In this document: one piece after another, positions 1 through 9,238 of the stretch
Numbering within the stretch: the first letter of the stretch is position 1
Layout: each line of letters begins with the position of its first letter
From: Paludibacteraceae bacterium
Lineage (GTDB): Bacteria > Bacteroidota > Bacteroidia > Bacteroidales > Paludibacteraceae
Assembly (NCBI GenBank): GCA_024400275.1
Contig: JAKSMY010000036.1
Coordinates: 1 to 19,833, forward strand
Length of the DNA stretch: 19,833 nucleotides
Direction of reading: 5' to 3'
The notes under the pieces: model-generated
What the model saw: the letters and a program-made list of their open reading frames with translations, nothing else
Databases searched by the model: none
What the model was told of the DNA's origin: nothing
Position numbers and translations under genes: made by a program

Positions 1-2
1 AA

Positions 3-494
3 CAAATGCCGCCGAGACGGTACATAAGCGGTGAATCGCATTGGTATATGGGGAGGCAATACTTGTTGCGGGTAACTCGTTCTGACCACAATGCCGTTCT
101 ATATCAGGGGCGCACTATCGAAATCATGCACCGCCCACAATCCTCCCCGAAGAAACTGATGCAAGACTGGTATAGAAGTCGTGCCAATGTTAAATATACC
201 GAACTGATGGCTCCTATTGCTGCACGCTTTGCACGTTATGGCGTACAACCGTCCGGAATAGCCATACAGGAAATGACCACACGCTGGGGCAGTTGTACAC
301 GACAGGGAAAAATCATTCTCAATCTCGAACTTATCAAAGCCCCGCGCCCGTGTATAGAATATGTGATTACACACGAGTTGTGCCACTTGGTACATGCTAA
401 CCATACACTTGCTTTTTACCGGTTACTGGAACAGGAAATGCCGGATTGGAAACGTTGGAAGCGTAAACTGGACGCATATATGTTTGGTAATTAA
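3..494 (+). CDS. YgjP-like zinc metallopeptidase, 5'-truncated by window edge
   Basis: The visible 162 residues (counted from the ATG at 6) match the YgjP/DUF45 family of M48-type metallopeptidases. The zinc motif HELCH lies at residues 123-127, a further His at 133 could be the third ligand, and the conserved TRWGSC segment is at 92-97. Family members are usually about 230-240 residues, and the frame is open to the window edge (a Gln codon at 3-5), so I infer about 70 N-terminal residues lie upstream and the ATG at 6 is internal. There is no signal peptide in the visible part, which suggests a cytoplasmic enzyme. Its physiological substrate is not known to me. It ends before a new promoter and is probably transcribed separately from the efflux operon. 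Confidence 0.85.
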   Translation, partial: QMPPRRYISGESHWYMGRQYLLRVTRSDHNAVLYQGRTIEIMHRPQSSPKKLMQDWYRSRANVKYTELMAPIAARFARYGVQPSGIAIQEMTTRWGSCTRQGKIILNLELIKAPRPCIEYVITHELCHLVHANHTLAFYRLLEQEMPDWKRWKRKLDAYMFGN

Positions 495-540
495 GTCCAT
501 TCGAATTTTTATTAAAATAGCAATAAAAAGCGAGTTTTTC

Positions 541-571
541 TTGCTTATGTGAAAAATTTTTAGTACCTTTG
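541..571 (+). promoter_or_regulatory. Bacteroidetes-type promoter for the efflux operon
   Basis: TTG at 541-543 and TACCTTTG at 564-571 are separated by 20 bases, matching the Bacteroidetes -33/-7 consensus. Transcription should start near 577, giving a leader of about 30 bases to the ATG at 609. Confidence 0.75.
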
Positions 572-588
572 CAACCGCAAAGGTTGCA
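570..588 (+). promoter_or_regulatory. Perfect inverted repeat at the transcription start of the efflux operon
   Basis: TGCAACC (570-576) and GGTTGCA (582-588) form a 7-bp inverted repeat around the spacer GCAAA. It overlaps the end of the -7 element and the expected start site, so it could be a repressor operator in DNA or a 5' hairpin in RNA. No regulator gene is adjacent in the window. Confidence 0.4.
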
Positions 589-608
589 TAATTTCAATAA
601 CAAACGAT

Positions 609-1601
609 ATGAAACAGATTATTCCGATTGTTTTATTTTTGGCGGTTATTGTGAGTGGATGCTCCAATGATGCGACAACTGTATTACGAAATGTGGAGGT
701 TATTCAGCCCTCCAGTCTTTCTAACACCCAGCAATATGTCTATTTCGGTAAAGTACAGGACCGCAGTGAGGTGAGTCTTGCCTTTAAGGTTGCCGGTCAG
801 ATAAAGCAGATAGCCGTCAAAGAAGGCGAAACAGTGCAAAAAGGTCAACTGTTGGCACAATTGGACGATAAAGACTATGTGCTGCAACACCGCGTGAACG
901 TGGCCCGCTATGAGCAGTTCAAAAACGAGTTTGCCCGCATTCAAACGCTTTATGAGCGCAAAGCCGTTTCTGCCAATGACTACGAGAAAGCCCAAGCCGG
1001 CTTAAAGCAGTTGGAGGTGGCACTGGAAGGCGGCGAACGCCAGATTGAATATACATGCTTAGTCGCCCCCGAAGACGGACTGGTTACAACAGTTAACGGC
1101 AGAGAATCCCAGTTGGTAGATGCAGGAACACCAATCATGACCTTTATGAATAAAGGGGAAATGCAAGTGCTAACGGATATACCGTATGAGCAGCAGGAGC
1201 GATTGTTACACGCTCTGCGTATTACAGGAAATAATCAATATAATTTGAGTTTAAGTTCCATTGTACCCAAAACGGATAATAATCAACTATGCCAAGTACG
1301 TTTGGTCTTCAATCAACCCACTACGAATGTTCTTCCCGGCATGAATATGACCATTCACGTAGAAGTGGAAAATCCGCAAAAAGGCGGTTTGACGCTACCT
1401 ATTCATACGCTATTTGACAATAACGGTCAGCAGTGCGTCTGGGTGCTTCAACCGGACAGTACGGTTCGGTCAGTACCGGTTAAAGTGGCTTTTACCAACG
1501 ACGGTAAAGCAGAGATATTGGAAGGTTTGCAAGGTAATGAACAGGTTGTTAAAGCCGGTGTAAACCATTTGGTAGAGGGCGAACATGTACGCGTACTATA
1601 G
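609..1601 (+). CDS. RND efflux periplasmic adaptor (HlyD/MFP family), lipoprotein
   Basis: This 330-residue membrane-fusion protein should link the inner-membrane RND pump to the outer-membrane factor. The N-terminus is a lipoprotein signal with lipobox VSGC, placing the lipid on Cys18. A lipoyl-like half-domain follows (AFKVAGQIKQIAVKEGETV, about residues 58-76), then a helical hairpin (about 90-145), the second lipoyl half (about 150-178), and a C-terminal beta-barrel and membrane-proximal region. The start at 609 is the first Met of the signal peptide. The stop lies 9 bases before the pump gene, so the two are co-transcribed. Substrate cannot be read from sequence. The order adaptor-pump-TolC is standard for these operons. 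Confidence 0.93.
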   Translation: MKQIIPIVLFLAVIVSGCSNDATTVLRNVEVIQPSSLSNTQQYVYFGKVQDRSEVSLAFKVAGQIKQIAVKEGETVQKGQLLAQLDDKDYVLQHRVNVARYEQFKNEFARIQTLYERKAVSANDYEKAQAGLKQLEVALEGGERQIEYTCLVAPEDGLVTTVNGRESQLVDAGTPIMTFMNKGEMQVLTDIPYEQQERLLHALRITGNNQYNLSLSSIVPKTDNNQLCQVRLVFNQPTTNVLPGMNMTIHVEVENPQKGGLTLPIHTLFDNNGQQCVWVLQPDSTVRSVPVKVAFTNDGKAEILEGLQGNEQVVKAGVNHLVEGEHVRVL

Positions 1602-1610
1602 AGAGTTGAT

Positions 1611-4600
1611 ATGAAACGGTTTATTTTATATTTTGTAGAACACAGGGTTTTGTTCTGGTCGTTGATGGCTATTCTGGCGGCAGCCGGCGTGGGGTGCTTT
1701 GTACTGATGCCTAAATTGGAAGACCCTGCTACCGAGTTGCACATGGCCACGGTCATCGTTCCGTACCCGGGTGCTACGGCGCAAGAGGTAGAGAATGAGG
1801 TAGCCAAACCGCTTGAGAAAACGCTTTATTCCTTGCCCAACGTCAAGAGCATAACGACTACGTGCAAACAGGATATGGTTTCCGTGCTGTTGGAATTTAG
1901 CGAATCGCTGACGGGCGAAGAGGTAGAAAAGCATTTTGACCTGTTGCGTCGCCGTATGCACGATATGAAAGGCGAGTTTCCGAACGGGACGTATGAGCCT
2001 ATCATCATGGACGATATGACCGATGTGTACGGCATCATGTTGGCAATGACGGGCGACGGGTACGACTATGAGGAATTGCTGCAATATGCCAAATATGTAC
2101 GCGATGAACTGCTGCATGTAAAAGGAATAAAACGTATTCATATTGCCGGAATAAGACCCCGCCAGATAGATATTACTCTTTCCCGTGAGCGTTTGGCGGC
2201 GAATGGCTTATTGCCAACCCAACTGATGGTTGCTCTTCAAAACATCGGCAAACCTTGTCCTGCCGGTCATTTGCAAGCCGAGAGTGACCATCTGATGTTG
2301 CAGGTTGAAAAAGCCGGTACAACCATCGACGAGGTAAAAGAAGTGATGATAAGTTCTTCCGATGGTCGTCTTGTCCGGTTAGACGATGTGGTAGATGATA
2401 TATCGTTTGGCTTTGCCGATCCGCAGACGTACGGTTATTTCGTGAACGGCGAACCTGCTTTGGCTATTTGTGTGAGCATGGAAGCGTCTGCCGTTGTACC
2501 TAATGTGGGAAGGCGTGTAGATAAAGCGTTGCAAGAGATAACGGCTGATTTTCCTGTCGGGGTAGATATACGCAAGGTCTATTTCCAGCCGGATATGGTT
2601 TCCGACTCTATTCGCAGTTTTATGCTGAATTTGGTGGAGAGCATATTGATAGTGCTGGTTGTGCTGGCGATTTTTATGGGTTGGCGTAGTGGCGTGATTA
2701 TCGGTATGGGGCTGTTCCTGACCATCTGCGGTTCTTTTGTCGTGCTGATGATATGGGGAGTTACTTTGCAGCGGATATCCTTAGGTGCATTTATCGTAGC
2801 GATGGGAATGTTGGTGGATAATGCGGTGGTTATTATGGACGGCATTGTGGTAGACAGGGCGAGAGGTTTGAGCCGTGAACAATATCTAACGCGTATCGCC
2901 CGTCAGACGGCTATGCCCCTTTTGGGTGCCACCTTGATTGCCGTTTTGGCTTTCTTGGGAATCGTGCTGAGCAAAGGACTGGCGAGCGAATATGCAGCGG
3001 ATCTATTCCGCGTGATGGCAGTTAGTTTGTTATTCAGTTGGGTTCTTGCCATGATACAAATTCCTGCCTGTGCAGACCAATGGATGAGCAAATTGCCGGA
3101 AGAACAGAAACAATCCACTTCCACCCAGATAACCGAGCGTATTCATAATTGGATTCGCCGTGTATTGGCTGTTTTGATAGGTCATAAGAAATGGTCTTTT
3201 GTCTCCGCAATAATTATTTTGGCTCTTTCGGTTTGGGGCTTTATGCAGATTAAGGTGCTTTTCTTCCCCGATTTTGAGTATAATCAGGTTATCGTCGAAT
3301 GTTTTTGGCCGGAGCAGACTTCTTCCAATGCTGTTCGAGATAATTTATTGGAGATGACCAAGACGGCCCGTCAAGTTCCGGGAGTCACTTCCTGTGCAGC
3401 CAGTCAGGGTGCTGCTCCTGCCCATTATTGCCTGGTCCGCCCGATGACAGCCGGAGGTAGTTGTTACGGCGAATTGATGGTCGATTTTACCGATTATCAG
3501 TCTTTATGCAGAGAATTGCCCAAGTTAAAGTCCCAATTACGCAGTACTTATCCGGACGCGTATATACGCTTCAAAAAATATAATTTTTCTATAGCAACGT
3601 CTCATCTGATAGAGGTTGAGTTTTCGGGTCCGGATCCAGCCGTATTGCGTGCTCTGGCAGACACGGCTGCCCAGATTATGCGGCAAAGCAAGTATATAGA
3701 CAGTTATTCGGTTCAGAACAACTGGGCATCAAAAGGTCAACATCTGGTAGTAGATTACAATGAGCGTAATGCAGCGGCAGCACACATAACAAGAGGCGAT
3801 GTGGCAAATGCTTTGTCTGCGGCTACTACGGGGCTTCCAATCGGCCGTTATACTTCGAATGACGAACAACAACTGATTTATCTGCACGTACGTAATACCG
3901 ACGGCTCTCAGATAGAGGATTTGACCACGATTCCTGTTTGGTCCACGTTGAATATCCGTCCTGACGATGTTTCCATGACGGCTCTGATGGCGGGCGGCGC
4001 GACTAACTGGAGCGAACGGTTCCTGCGTTGTGTACCGTTGTCGGCAGTGTCGGACAGCATACGAATCGTCAGTGACGAAGACAAGATTATCCGTCACGAC
4101 GGCCGGTGTGCCATAGAGGTTGAGGCAGATGTAAACATGGATGTGGCAGACGCTTCGCCGGATAAGGCTATTCGCTCGGTTCAGCATGAGATAGAGAATA
4201 TCCCCCTGCCGGCAGGCTACCATTTCAGATGGATGGGAGACAAGGGCACAACATTGGAAATCGTAAAAGATATTTTGTTACGTACATTGGTCGGTGTGGC
4301 ACTGATGATTATCGTGCTGTTGCTCTTGTTCCACTCTTGGAAGAAAATCGGCATTATGTTAGTGTGCGTTCCATTCTGTATTGTAGGTGTTACGCCGGCA
4401 TTGTGGCTGAGTGGCAATTCATTCACGTTTATGGCTCTCCTGGGTATCTTCGGCTTGTTAGGCATGATGTTGAAGAACACCGTGGTGCTGATGGACGAAA
4501 TCAATTTCCAATTGAGTAAGGGTGTCGTTCCGTTCAAGGCTGTGATAGAGGCGACGGTTAACCGTACCCGTCCTGTGCTGATGGCCTCTATTACGACTAT

Positions 4601-4748
4601 CGTGGGTGTCGTACCGCTGGTGAATGACCCTATGTATGGTCCGATGGCTGTTAGTATAATGGGTGGTCTGCTGATAGGAACAATGGTGACGCTGTTGCTG
4701 ATGCCGCTGACTTATTCAGCCGTTTATCATATAAAAAAGGAGGATTGA
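1611..4748 (+). CDS. RND-family efflux pump permease (AcrB-like)
   Basis: At 1045 residues this has normal length for an RND permease, the proton-driven trimeric inner-membrane pump. Visible features are the N-terminal membrane segment (about 10-32), a first periplasmic domain with the PYPGATAQEVENEVAKPLE stretch, membrane segments from about 335 to 490, a second periplasmic domain (about 550-870), and a final membrane block (about 880-1040). The proton-relay region reads MGMLVDNAVVIMD: Asp403 is kept and the second AcrB Asp is Asn404. The partner Lys of TM10 is present as Lys955 in GMMLKNTVV. This is more like the hydrophobe/amphiphile branch than the metal (CzcA) branch, but drug versus lipid substrate is undetermined. 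It sits between its adaptor and TolC partner. Confidence 0.95.
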   Translation: MKRFILYFVEHRVLFWSLMAILAAAGVGCFVLMPKLEDPATELHMATVIVPYPGATAQEVENEVAKPLEKTLYSLPNVKSITTTCKQDMVSVLLEFSESLTGEEVEKHFDLLRRRMHDMKGEFPNGTYEPIIMDDMTDVYGIMLAMTGDGYDYEELLQYAKYVRDELLHVKGIKRIHIAGIRPRQIDITLSRERLAANGLLPTQLMVALQNIGKPCPAGHLQAESDHLMLQVEKAGTTIDEVKEVMISSSDGRLVRLDDVVDDISFGFADPQTYGYFVNGEPALAICVSMEASAVVPNVGRRVDKALQEITADFPVGVDIRKVYFQPDMVSDSIRSFMLNLVESILIVLVVLAIFMGWRSGVIIGMGLFLTICGSFVVLMIWGVTLQRISLGAFIVAMGMLVDNAVVIMDGIVVDRARGLSREQYLTRIARQTAMPLLGATLIAVLAFLGIVLSKGLASEYAADLFRVMAVSLLFSWVLAMIQIPACADQWMSKLPEEQKQSTSTQITERIHNWIRRVLAVLIGHKKWSFVSAIIILALSVWGFMQIKVLFFPDFEYNQVIVECFWPEQTSSNAVRDNLLEMTKTARQVPGVTSCAASQGAAPAHYCLVRPMTAGGSCYGELMVDFTDYQSLCRELPKLKSQLRSTYPDAYIRFKKYNFSIATSHLIEVEFSGPDPAVLRALADTAAQIMRQSKYIDSYSVQNNWASKGQHLVVDYNERNAAAAHITRGDVANALSAATTGLPIGRYTSNDEQQLIYLHVRNTDGSQIEDLTTIPVWSTLNIRPDDVSMTALMAGGATNWSERFLRCVPLSAVSDSIRIVSDEDKIIRHDGRCAIEVEADVNMDVADASPDKAIRSVQHEIENIPLPAGYHFRWMGDKGTTLEIVKDILLRTLVGVALMIIVLLLLFHSWKKIGIMLVCVPFCIVGVTPALWLSGNSFTFMALLGIFGLLGMMLKNTVVLMDEINFQLSKGVVPFKAVIEATVNRTRPVLMASITTIVGVVPLVNDPMYGPMAVSIMGGLLIGTMVTLLLMPLTYSAVYHIKKED
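4737..4743 (+). promoter_or_regulatory. Strong Shine-Dalgarno sequence that fixes the TolC start
   Basis: AAGGAGG ends 7 bases before the ATG at 4751 but only 1 base before the alternative in-frame TTG at 4745. This favours 4751 as the true start. It lies inside the last codons of the pump gene, implying coupled translation. Confidence 0.75.
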
Positions 4749-4750
4749 TT

Positions 4751-6076
4751 ATGAAGAGAGGTGTATTGATTGTGTGCAGCCTAATGGCATCTTTCATGTA
4801 TGCGACGGCAGCGGATACATTATCGCTCAGTTTTGACAGTTGCCGTCAAATAGCATTGAAATGCTCCAACAAGATACGTAAGGCAGATAATAATGTATCT
4901 TCCGCCGATTGGCAACGCTCCGAGGTGATGTCCAAGTTCTTTCCCAGTGCCAAAGCGGTGGGGAGCGTGGTCTGGACCCCGCAAATAGACATGATGGAGA
5001 TGGAAGTTATGCAGATTCCGATTGCTCTTTCGATGCAGATGAAAGGCATGTATATAGCAGGATTGATGGTGTCTCAACCATTGTTTGCCGGAGGTCAGAT
5101 AGCGAATGGCTATCGATTGAGCAAAGTAGGGTTGGAGGCAGCCAAAGAACAAGCCGCCATGGAGCGTGCCAATATAGTGGCAGAAGTGGCGCAGGCTTAT
5201 TATGCTTACGTGGCGGTGAGAAGTAAACAGACGATGCTGAATGATTATGCCATTCAGTTAGATACGCTGATGTCGCAAGTCGGTTCGTCCGTGGAAGTAG
5301 GCATGAGTACCGATGCCGAACGTTTGCGCGTGGAGACGGCACAACGTCAGTTGGCTTATCAGCAAAAACGAGTGAAGACCGGTGTGGAACTTTGCCGCAT
5401 GGCACTGACCAATATACTGAATATGAACTACGATTCCGTGTTTATTGTTCCTGAGAATGTGCATTTTGAGATACTTCAATCCCCACCTTCGCGTTTGGAA
5501 CAGCGTCCGGAGAACCGTTTGTTGGCACTTCAAGTCAAGGCAGCCAAAATACAAAAGCAACTGACGATAGGCAAATATCTGCCCACGATAGGGCTTTCGG
5601 CAGCATATACATGGTTCGGAAATATGAATATAAACGGTACAATGACCACGCAGATGGGTGCTATGCCCATAGAGCAAACAATGAAGATGAAAATACCAGC
5701 CGTTATGTTGTCTGTTTCTGTTCCGTTAACCGATTGGGCAGGTGGAGCGTATGCCATCAAACGAGCCAAGGCAGACGTGAGCAATGCCGAATTGGACAGG
5801 GATTATAACCAACGAATGCTCCAATTGGAGATGCGTCGTGCCATACTTAATTTGACCGATGGTGAAGATTTGGTGAAAGCATCTGCTTTAGCGTTGGAGT
5901 CAGCCACAGAGGCTTTGCGCGTGGTGCGAGACCGTTATGAGGTCGGGTTAAGTCCGTTGAGTGATTTGCTGGCGGCTCAAACGGATTGGCAAAAAGCCGA
6001 AAGTGACTACATAGAGGCGCAAACGCAATACCGTATAAACGAGATTGAATACTTAAGAACCTCAGGAAACTTGTAG
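4751..6076 (+). CDS. TolC family outer-membrane efflux protein
   Basis: This 441-residue protein is the outer-membrane channel of the tripartite efflux system. A cleavable signal peptide (MKRGVLIVCSLMASFMYATA) is followed by the two tandem OEP repeats typical of TolC, rich in long amphipathic helices. Examples are GLEAAKEQAAMERANIVAEV in the first half and the region ALESATEALRVVRDRYEVG followed by LSPLSDLLAAQTDW near the C-terminus. There is no lipobox, so it is TolC-like rather than OprM-like. An upstream TTG at 4745 is in frame but too close to the Shine-Dalgarno sequence, so I start at 4751, 2 bases after the pump stop. The terminator overlaps its final codons. Confidence 0.93.
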   Translation: MKRGVLIVCSLMASFMYATAADTLSLSFDSCRQIALKCSNKIRKADNNVSSADWQRSEVMSKFFPSAKAVGSVVWTPQIDMMEMEVMQIPIALSMQMKGMYIAGLMVSQPLFAGGQIANGYRLSKVGLEAAKEQAAMERANIVAEVAQAYYAYVAVRSKQTMLNDYAIQLDTLMSQVGSSVEVGMSTDAERLRVETAQRQLAYQQKRVKTGVELCRMALTNILNMNYDSVFIVPENVHFEILQSPPSRLEQRPENRLLALQVKAAKIQKQLTIGKYLPTIGLSAAYTWFGNMNINGTMTTQMGAMPIEQTMKMKIPAVMLSVSVPLTDWAGGAYAIKRAKADVSNAELDRDYNQRMLQLEMRRAILNLTDGEDLVKASALALESATEALRVVRDRYEVGLSPLSDLLAAQTDWQKAESDYIEAQTQYRINEIEYLRTSGNL

Positions 6077-6094
6077 TTCCTGAGGCTCTTTTTT
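6060..6094 (+). terminator. Intrinsic terminator overlapping the end of the TolC gene
   Basis: CCTCAGGAA (6060-6068) pairs with TTCCTGAGG (6077-6085) as a 9-bp stem, followed by a T-run at 6089-6094. The TolC stop codon (6074-6076) lies in the loop. The opposite strand has no clear T-run after the hairpin, so it serves mainly the plus-strand operon. Confidence 0.85.
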
Positions 6095-6115
6095 GTAGTT
6101 CTAACAACGTCTATT

Positions 6116-6907
6116 TCATTTCAGACTGAAAGCAATCGGTATGGCAAATTTGCTACTGATAGGCTCTCCGTCTTTGGTAGCAGGTTCCATCTTTGTGATC
6201 AGATTGGCGATTCGCATCGCTTCCTTGTCCATATCCGCATAGCCGGCAGATTGGAGCATACGTCGGTTGCTGACTTGTCCATTCTCGTCCACTACCATGC
6301 CGATTACAGCCGTACCATGGGCATGTTGAATGGTGTATGATGGAGGATATTGCAGGTTTTTAGCAAGGAATTTCTTTAGTCCGTCCATGCCCCCGATGAA
6401 AGAAGCCGTAGTTTCGTACGGTACATATTCCGTTTCGGTGCCATCTTGTGCATAGCAATGCCCGGTGGCTTTACGTTCACCGTTTTCCATGTGAACCTGT
6501 TCCGTGCGGCGCATCTTCCCGTTTTCGTAGTATTGCGTCAGCGTGTAATTGTCTTTGTCTGTATAGACGCGGCATAGGCTGACTTGACCATTGGGGTAGA
6601 GTGCCTCGAAACGAATACGCTCACCGTCTTTGTTGTATTCCGTACGACTTTCCAATTCTTCGTCTTCGTTGAAATACTCTTGAATACCAATCATCTGGAA
6701 CTCTTTGGGCGAGAATTTGGCAAAGCGATTAACGCTTTCCAATTGTTCGCTTTCAATATCGTACACACGCAGAACAATAGGGTCTTTTGTCTGTTCTACT
6801 ACGGCTACCTTACGAGCCTGGTCCGGTTCGCAGATATGCCATTTGTTAATAAACACGGAATCACCTACATGCAAAGTGAAAGCCGCCAATAATACAGCAG
6901 TAATCAT
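6116..6907 (-). CDS. TonB C-terminal-domain protein with MORN-type repeats
   Basis: This 263-residue exported protein begins with a short hydrophobic segment (MITAVLLAAFTLHVG) that can act as a signal or anchor. Residues 90-155 hold repeated Y-x-(D/N)G-x patterns such as YPNGQVS and YYENGKMRR, like the MORN_2 repeats common in Bacteroidetes. The C-terminus (about 172-263) is a TonB_C-like domain with GTAVIGMVVDENGQVSNRRM and a typical paired-strand end. In databases such proteins are called energy transducer TonB, but there is no Pro-rich spacer, so energy coupling to outer-membrane receptors is only inferred. It is the last gene of a minus-strand operon, starting 16 bases after gcvT. Confidence 0.8.
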   Translation of the reverse strand: MITAVLLAAFTLHVGDSVFINKWHICEPDQARKVAVVEQTKDPIVLRVYDIESEQLESVNRFAKFSPKEFQMIGIQEYFNEDEELESRTEYNKDGERIRFEALYPNGQVSLCRVYTDKDNYTLTQYYENGKMRRTEQVHMENGERKATGHCYAQDGTETEYVPYETTASFIGGMDGLKKFLAKNLQYPPSYTIQHAHGTAVIGMVVDENGQVSNRRMLQSAGYADMDKEAMRIANLITKMEPATKDGEPISSKFAIPIAFSLK

Positions 6908-6923
6908 AATAAATATGTGTTAA

Positions 6924-8030
6924 TTAAACAATTTTAGCAGGAATCAGTTTCTCGCGAATATTGATATATATGGTTGTTTCTTTGGCAGCAAAGGCTTTTT
7001 GCACATATCCCATGCCGATACCTATTTTGGTGGTGGGCAGCATGATGCCGGATGTTACGTTACCAATCACGTTGCCTTCGGCATCGCAGATGGGGTAGCC
7101 GTTACGCGGAATGGCACGCTCTTGCATCTCGAAATGAACAAGTTTGCGTGTGACACCTTCCGCTTTTTGTTTCAGTAGGTATTCTTTATCGATAAAGTCC
7201 TTGGCATCAAATTTGGTAATCCACCCCAAGCCGGCTTCAAGCGGCGATGTGGTATCGTCGATGTCATGTCCGTAGAGGCAGTACCATTTTTCCAAACGCA
7301 AACTATCGCGTGCGCCCAATCCGATAGGTGCCAAGCCAAATTCTTTGCCAACTTCAAAGAGGGCGTTCCATATCTGCTGACCGTCTTCTTTCTTGAAATA
7401 CAGTTCAAATCCGCCGGCACCGGTATAGCCCGTATTACTTAACAAAACACCCTGTACGCCTGCGAATGACCACTCGCGGAAAGAATAATAAGGAATCGCG
7501 CTCAAATCGGCATCGGTCAGACGTTGCAATAACTCAACGGCTTTAGGACCTTGCACAGCAAGTTGACCATATTTATCCGAGGCGTTTTCCAAAAAGACCG
7601 CTTCGCTGTTAGACGTTAGACCGCTTCGCTGTAAGAAGTCCGATAGGCAAGTGTTCACCCACGCCCAATCTTTGTCTATATTGCCGGCATTAACCACTAA
7701 CAGGTATTTGGTTGTAGAGTATTTATACACAATCAGGTCATCTACAATACCGCCTTTGCCGTTGGGGAAGCAAGTGTATTGTGCCTTGCCCGCATCCAGT
7801 TTGGACACGTCGTTGGTGGTGATATACTGTAGGAGATCAAGGGCTTTGTCACCTTTTACCCAAAACTCGCCCATGTGGCTTACATCAAACACACCGACAC
7901 CTTCGCGAACGATACGGTGTTCTTCCTGAATACCGGTGGGGTATTGGATAGGCATATTAAATCCGGCAAACTCTGCCATTTTTGCACCCAACGCGATGTG
8001 GGTGTCTGTAAAAGGAGTTGTTTTTAACAT
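6924..8030 (-). CDS. gcvT: Aminomethyltransferase, glycine cleavage system T protein
   Basis: This 368-residue protein is the T protein, which transfers the aminomethyl group from lipoylated H protein to tetrahydrofolate, releasing ammonia. Family signatures are FDVSHMGEF (48-56), GGIVDDLIV with the catalytic-type Asp97, NAGNIDKDW (114-122), [12 protein letters not shown], and [11 protein letters not shown] followed by [19 protein letters not shown]. Length is normal. One oddity is the segment LEKWYCLYG, where the third position after Glu is usually Gly in this family. The start ATG overlaps the pepT stop by 7 bases, indicating translational coupling. No other gcv gene is in the window. Confidence 0.96.
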   Translation of the reverse strand: MLKTTPFTDTHIALGAKMAEFAGFNMPIQYPTGIQEEHRIVREGVGVFDVSHMGEFWVKGDKALDLLQYITTNDVSKLDAGKAQYTCFPNGKGGIVDDLIVYKYSTTKYLLVVNAGNIDKDWAWVNTCLSDFLQRSGLTSNSEAVFLENASDKYGQLAVQGPKAVELLQRLTDADLSAIPYYSFREWSFAGVQGVLLSNTGYTGAGGFELYFKKEDGQQIWNALFEVGKEFGLAPIGLGARDSLRLEKWYCLYGHDIDDTTSPLEAGLGWITKFDAKDFIDKEYLLKQKAEGVTRKLVHFEMQERAIPRNGYPICDAEGNVIGNVTSGIMLPTTKIGIGMGYVQKAFAAKETTIYINIREKLIPAKIV

Positions 8031-9235
8031 AGTGTTAGTATATTTAGAATAACTTGTGTTGCTTTTTCCATGGAAGGGACAGGCAGGTACTCAAAACGGG
8101 AGTGGAAGTTCTCTCCACCGGCGAATAGGTTGGGGCAGGGCAGACCCATAAAGGACAATCGGGCACCGTCTGTGCCACCCCGGATAGGTTGTACTTTGGG
8201 GGTTATGTTGGCTTGTTGCATAGCGTTCATCGCCAAATCGATGATGTGCATACACGGTTCTATTTTCTCGCGCATATTGTAGTATTGGTCATTCATCTGA
8301 ATATCCACTGTACCTTCTCCGTACTCGGCATTGAGGGTTTGCACGATAGTTTGTGCCATCATTTTGCGTGCTTTGAAATGGTCTTTGTCGTGGTCTCTAA
8401 TGATGTAGTGCAATTGTGCCTTCTCTACGTCGCCTGAGAAATGGACCAAATGGAAGAAACCCTCGTACCCTTGTGTTTGTGATGGTGTCTCCGTTTCGGG
8501 AAGCATGGACATAAACCGGTTAGCGATAAGCAGAGCGTTTTTCATTTTCTGATAGCCGTAACCCGGGTGAACGCCAATGCCGTGAATAGTTACCTTCAAA
8601 TCGGCAGCGTTGAAGTTCTCATATTCGAGTTCGCCAATGGCACCGCCGTCCATTGTGTATGCCCAGTCGGCGGCAAAGCGTTGTACGTCAAAGAAGTCGG
8701 CTCCACGACCTATTTCTTCGTCCGGCGTAAAAGCAATGCGAACGGTGCCGTGTTGTACGTTAGGGTGTTGTACCAAATACTCTACGGCGGACATGATTTC
8801 AGCCACGCCGGCTTTATCGTCTGCGCCTAATAGGGTAGTGCCGTCGGTTACGATTATGTCCTGCCCGATATAGTTACGTATTTCGGGGTAGTGAGCCACG
8901 TGCAGTATTATGTTCTGTTCGGCGTTCAGTACAATATCTTTGCCATCGTAGCCGGTTACGATACGGGGGTGTATATCTTTTCCCGAAGCGTCCGGAGCAG
9001 TGTCCATGTGAGCAATAAAACCGATAGTCGGTTTGCCTTCCACATTGGCGGGCAGAGATGCCATAACATAGCCTTTGTCATCTACTGAGGCATCGGTCAA
9101 GCCTAACTCTTGCAGTTCTTTCACCAGCAAGCGCGCCAAATCCAACTGCCTTTTGGACGATGGATTGGTATCGCTTTGGTCGTCCGAAGTGGTCCAGACG
9201 GACACATAGTTCAAAAATCGTTCTGTAATAGACAT
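8024..9235 (-). CDS. pepT: Peptidase T (tripeptide aminopeptidase)
   Basis: This 403-residue M20 metallopeptidase releases the N-terminal residue of tripeptides in the cytoplasm. All di-zinc landmarks are present: His76 in IAHMDTA, with the adjacent Asp78; Asp139/Asp140 in LLGADDKAG; catalytic Glu173 with Glu174 in FTPDEEIG; Asp196 in YTMDGG; and His378 in GGENFHSR. The dimerisation-domain motif reads [13 protein letters not shown], where PepT more often has an AKGKM-like stretch, a mild divergence. The start codon lies 3 bases after the dehydrogenase stop, and the end overlaps gcvT by 7 bases. Length is normal for PepT. Confidence 0.95.
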   Translation of the reverse strand: MSITERFLNYVSVWTTSDDQSDTNPSSKRQLDLARLLVKELQELGLTDASVDDKGYVMASLPANVEGKPTIGFIAHMDTAPDASGKDIHPRIVTGYDGKDIVLNAEQNIILHVAHYPEIRNYIGQDIIVTDGTTLLGADDKAGVAEIMSAVEYLVQHPNVQHGTVRIAFTPDEEIGRGADFFDVQRFAADWAYTMDGGAIGELEYENFNAADLKVTIHGIGVHPGYGYQKMKNALLIANRFMSMLPETETPSQTQGYEGFFHLVHFSGDVEKAQLHYIIRDHDKDHFKARKMMAQTIVQTLNAEYGEGTVDIQMNDQYYNMREKIEPCMHIIDLAMNAMQQANITPKVQPIRGGTDGARLSFMGLPCPNLFAGGENFHSRFEYLPVPSMEKATQVILNILTLC

Positions 9236-9238
9236 ATA

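Noticed and set aside
4229..4519. Plus-strand alternative-frame reading frame inside the RND pump
   Set aside because: It is wholly inside a well-supported gene, has no homology I recognise and no start signal.
4745..4750. In-frame TTG start for the TolC-family gene, overlapping the pump stop
   Set aside because: It lies 1 base after the AAGGAGG sequence, whereas the ATG at 4751 is 7 bases away and begins a normal signal peptide.
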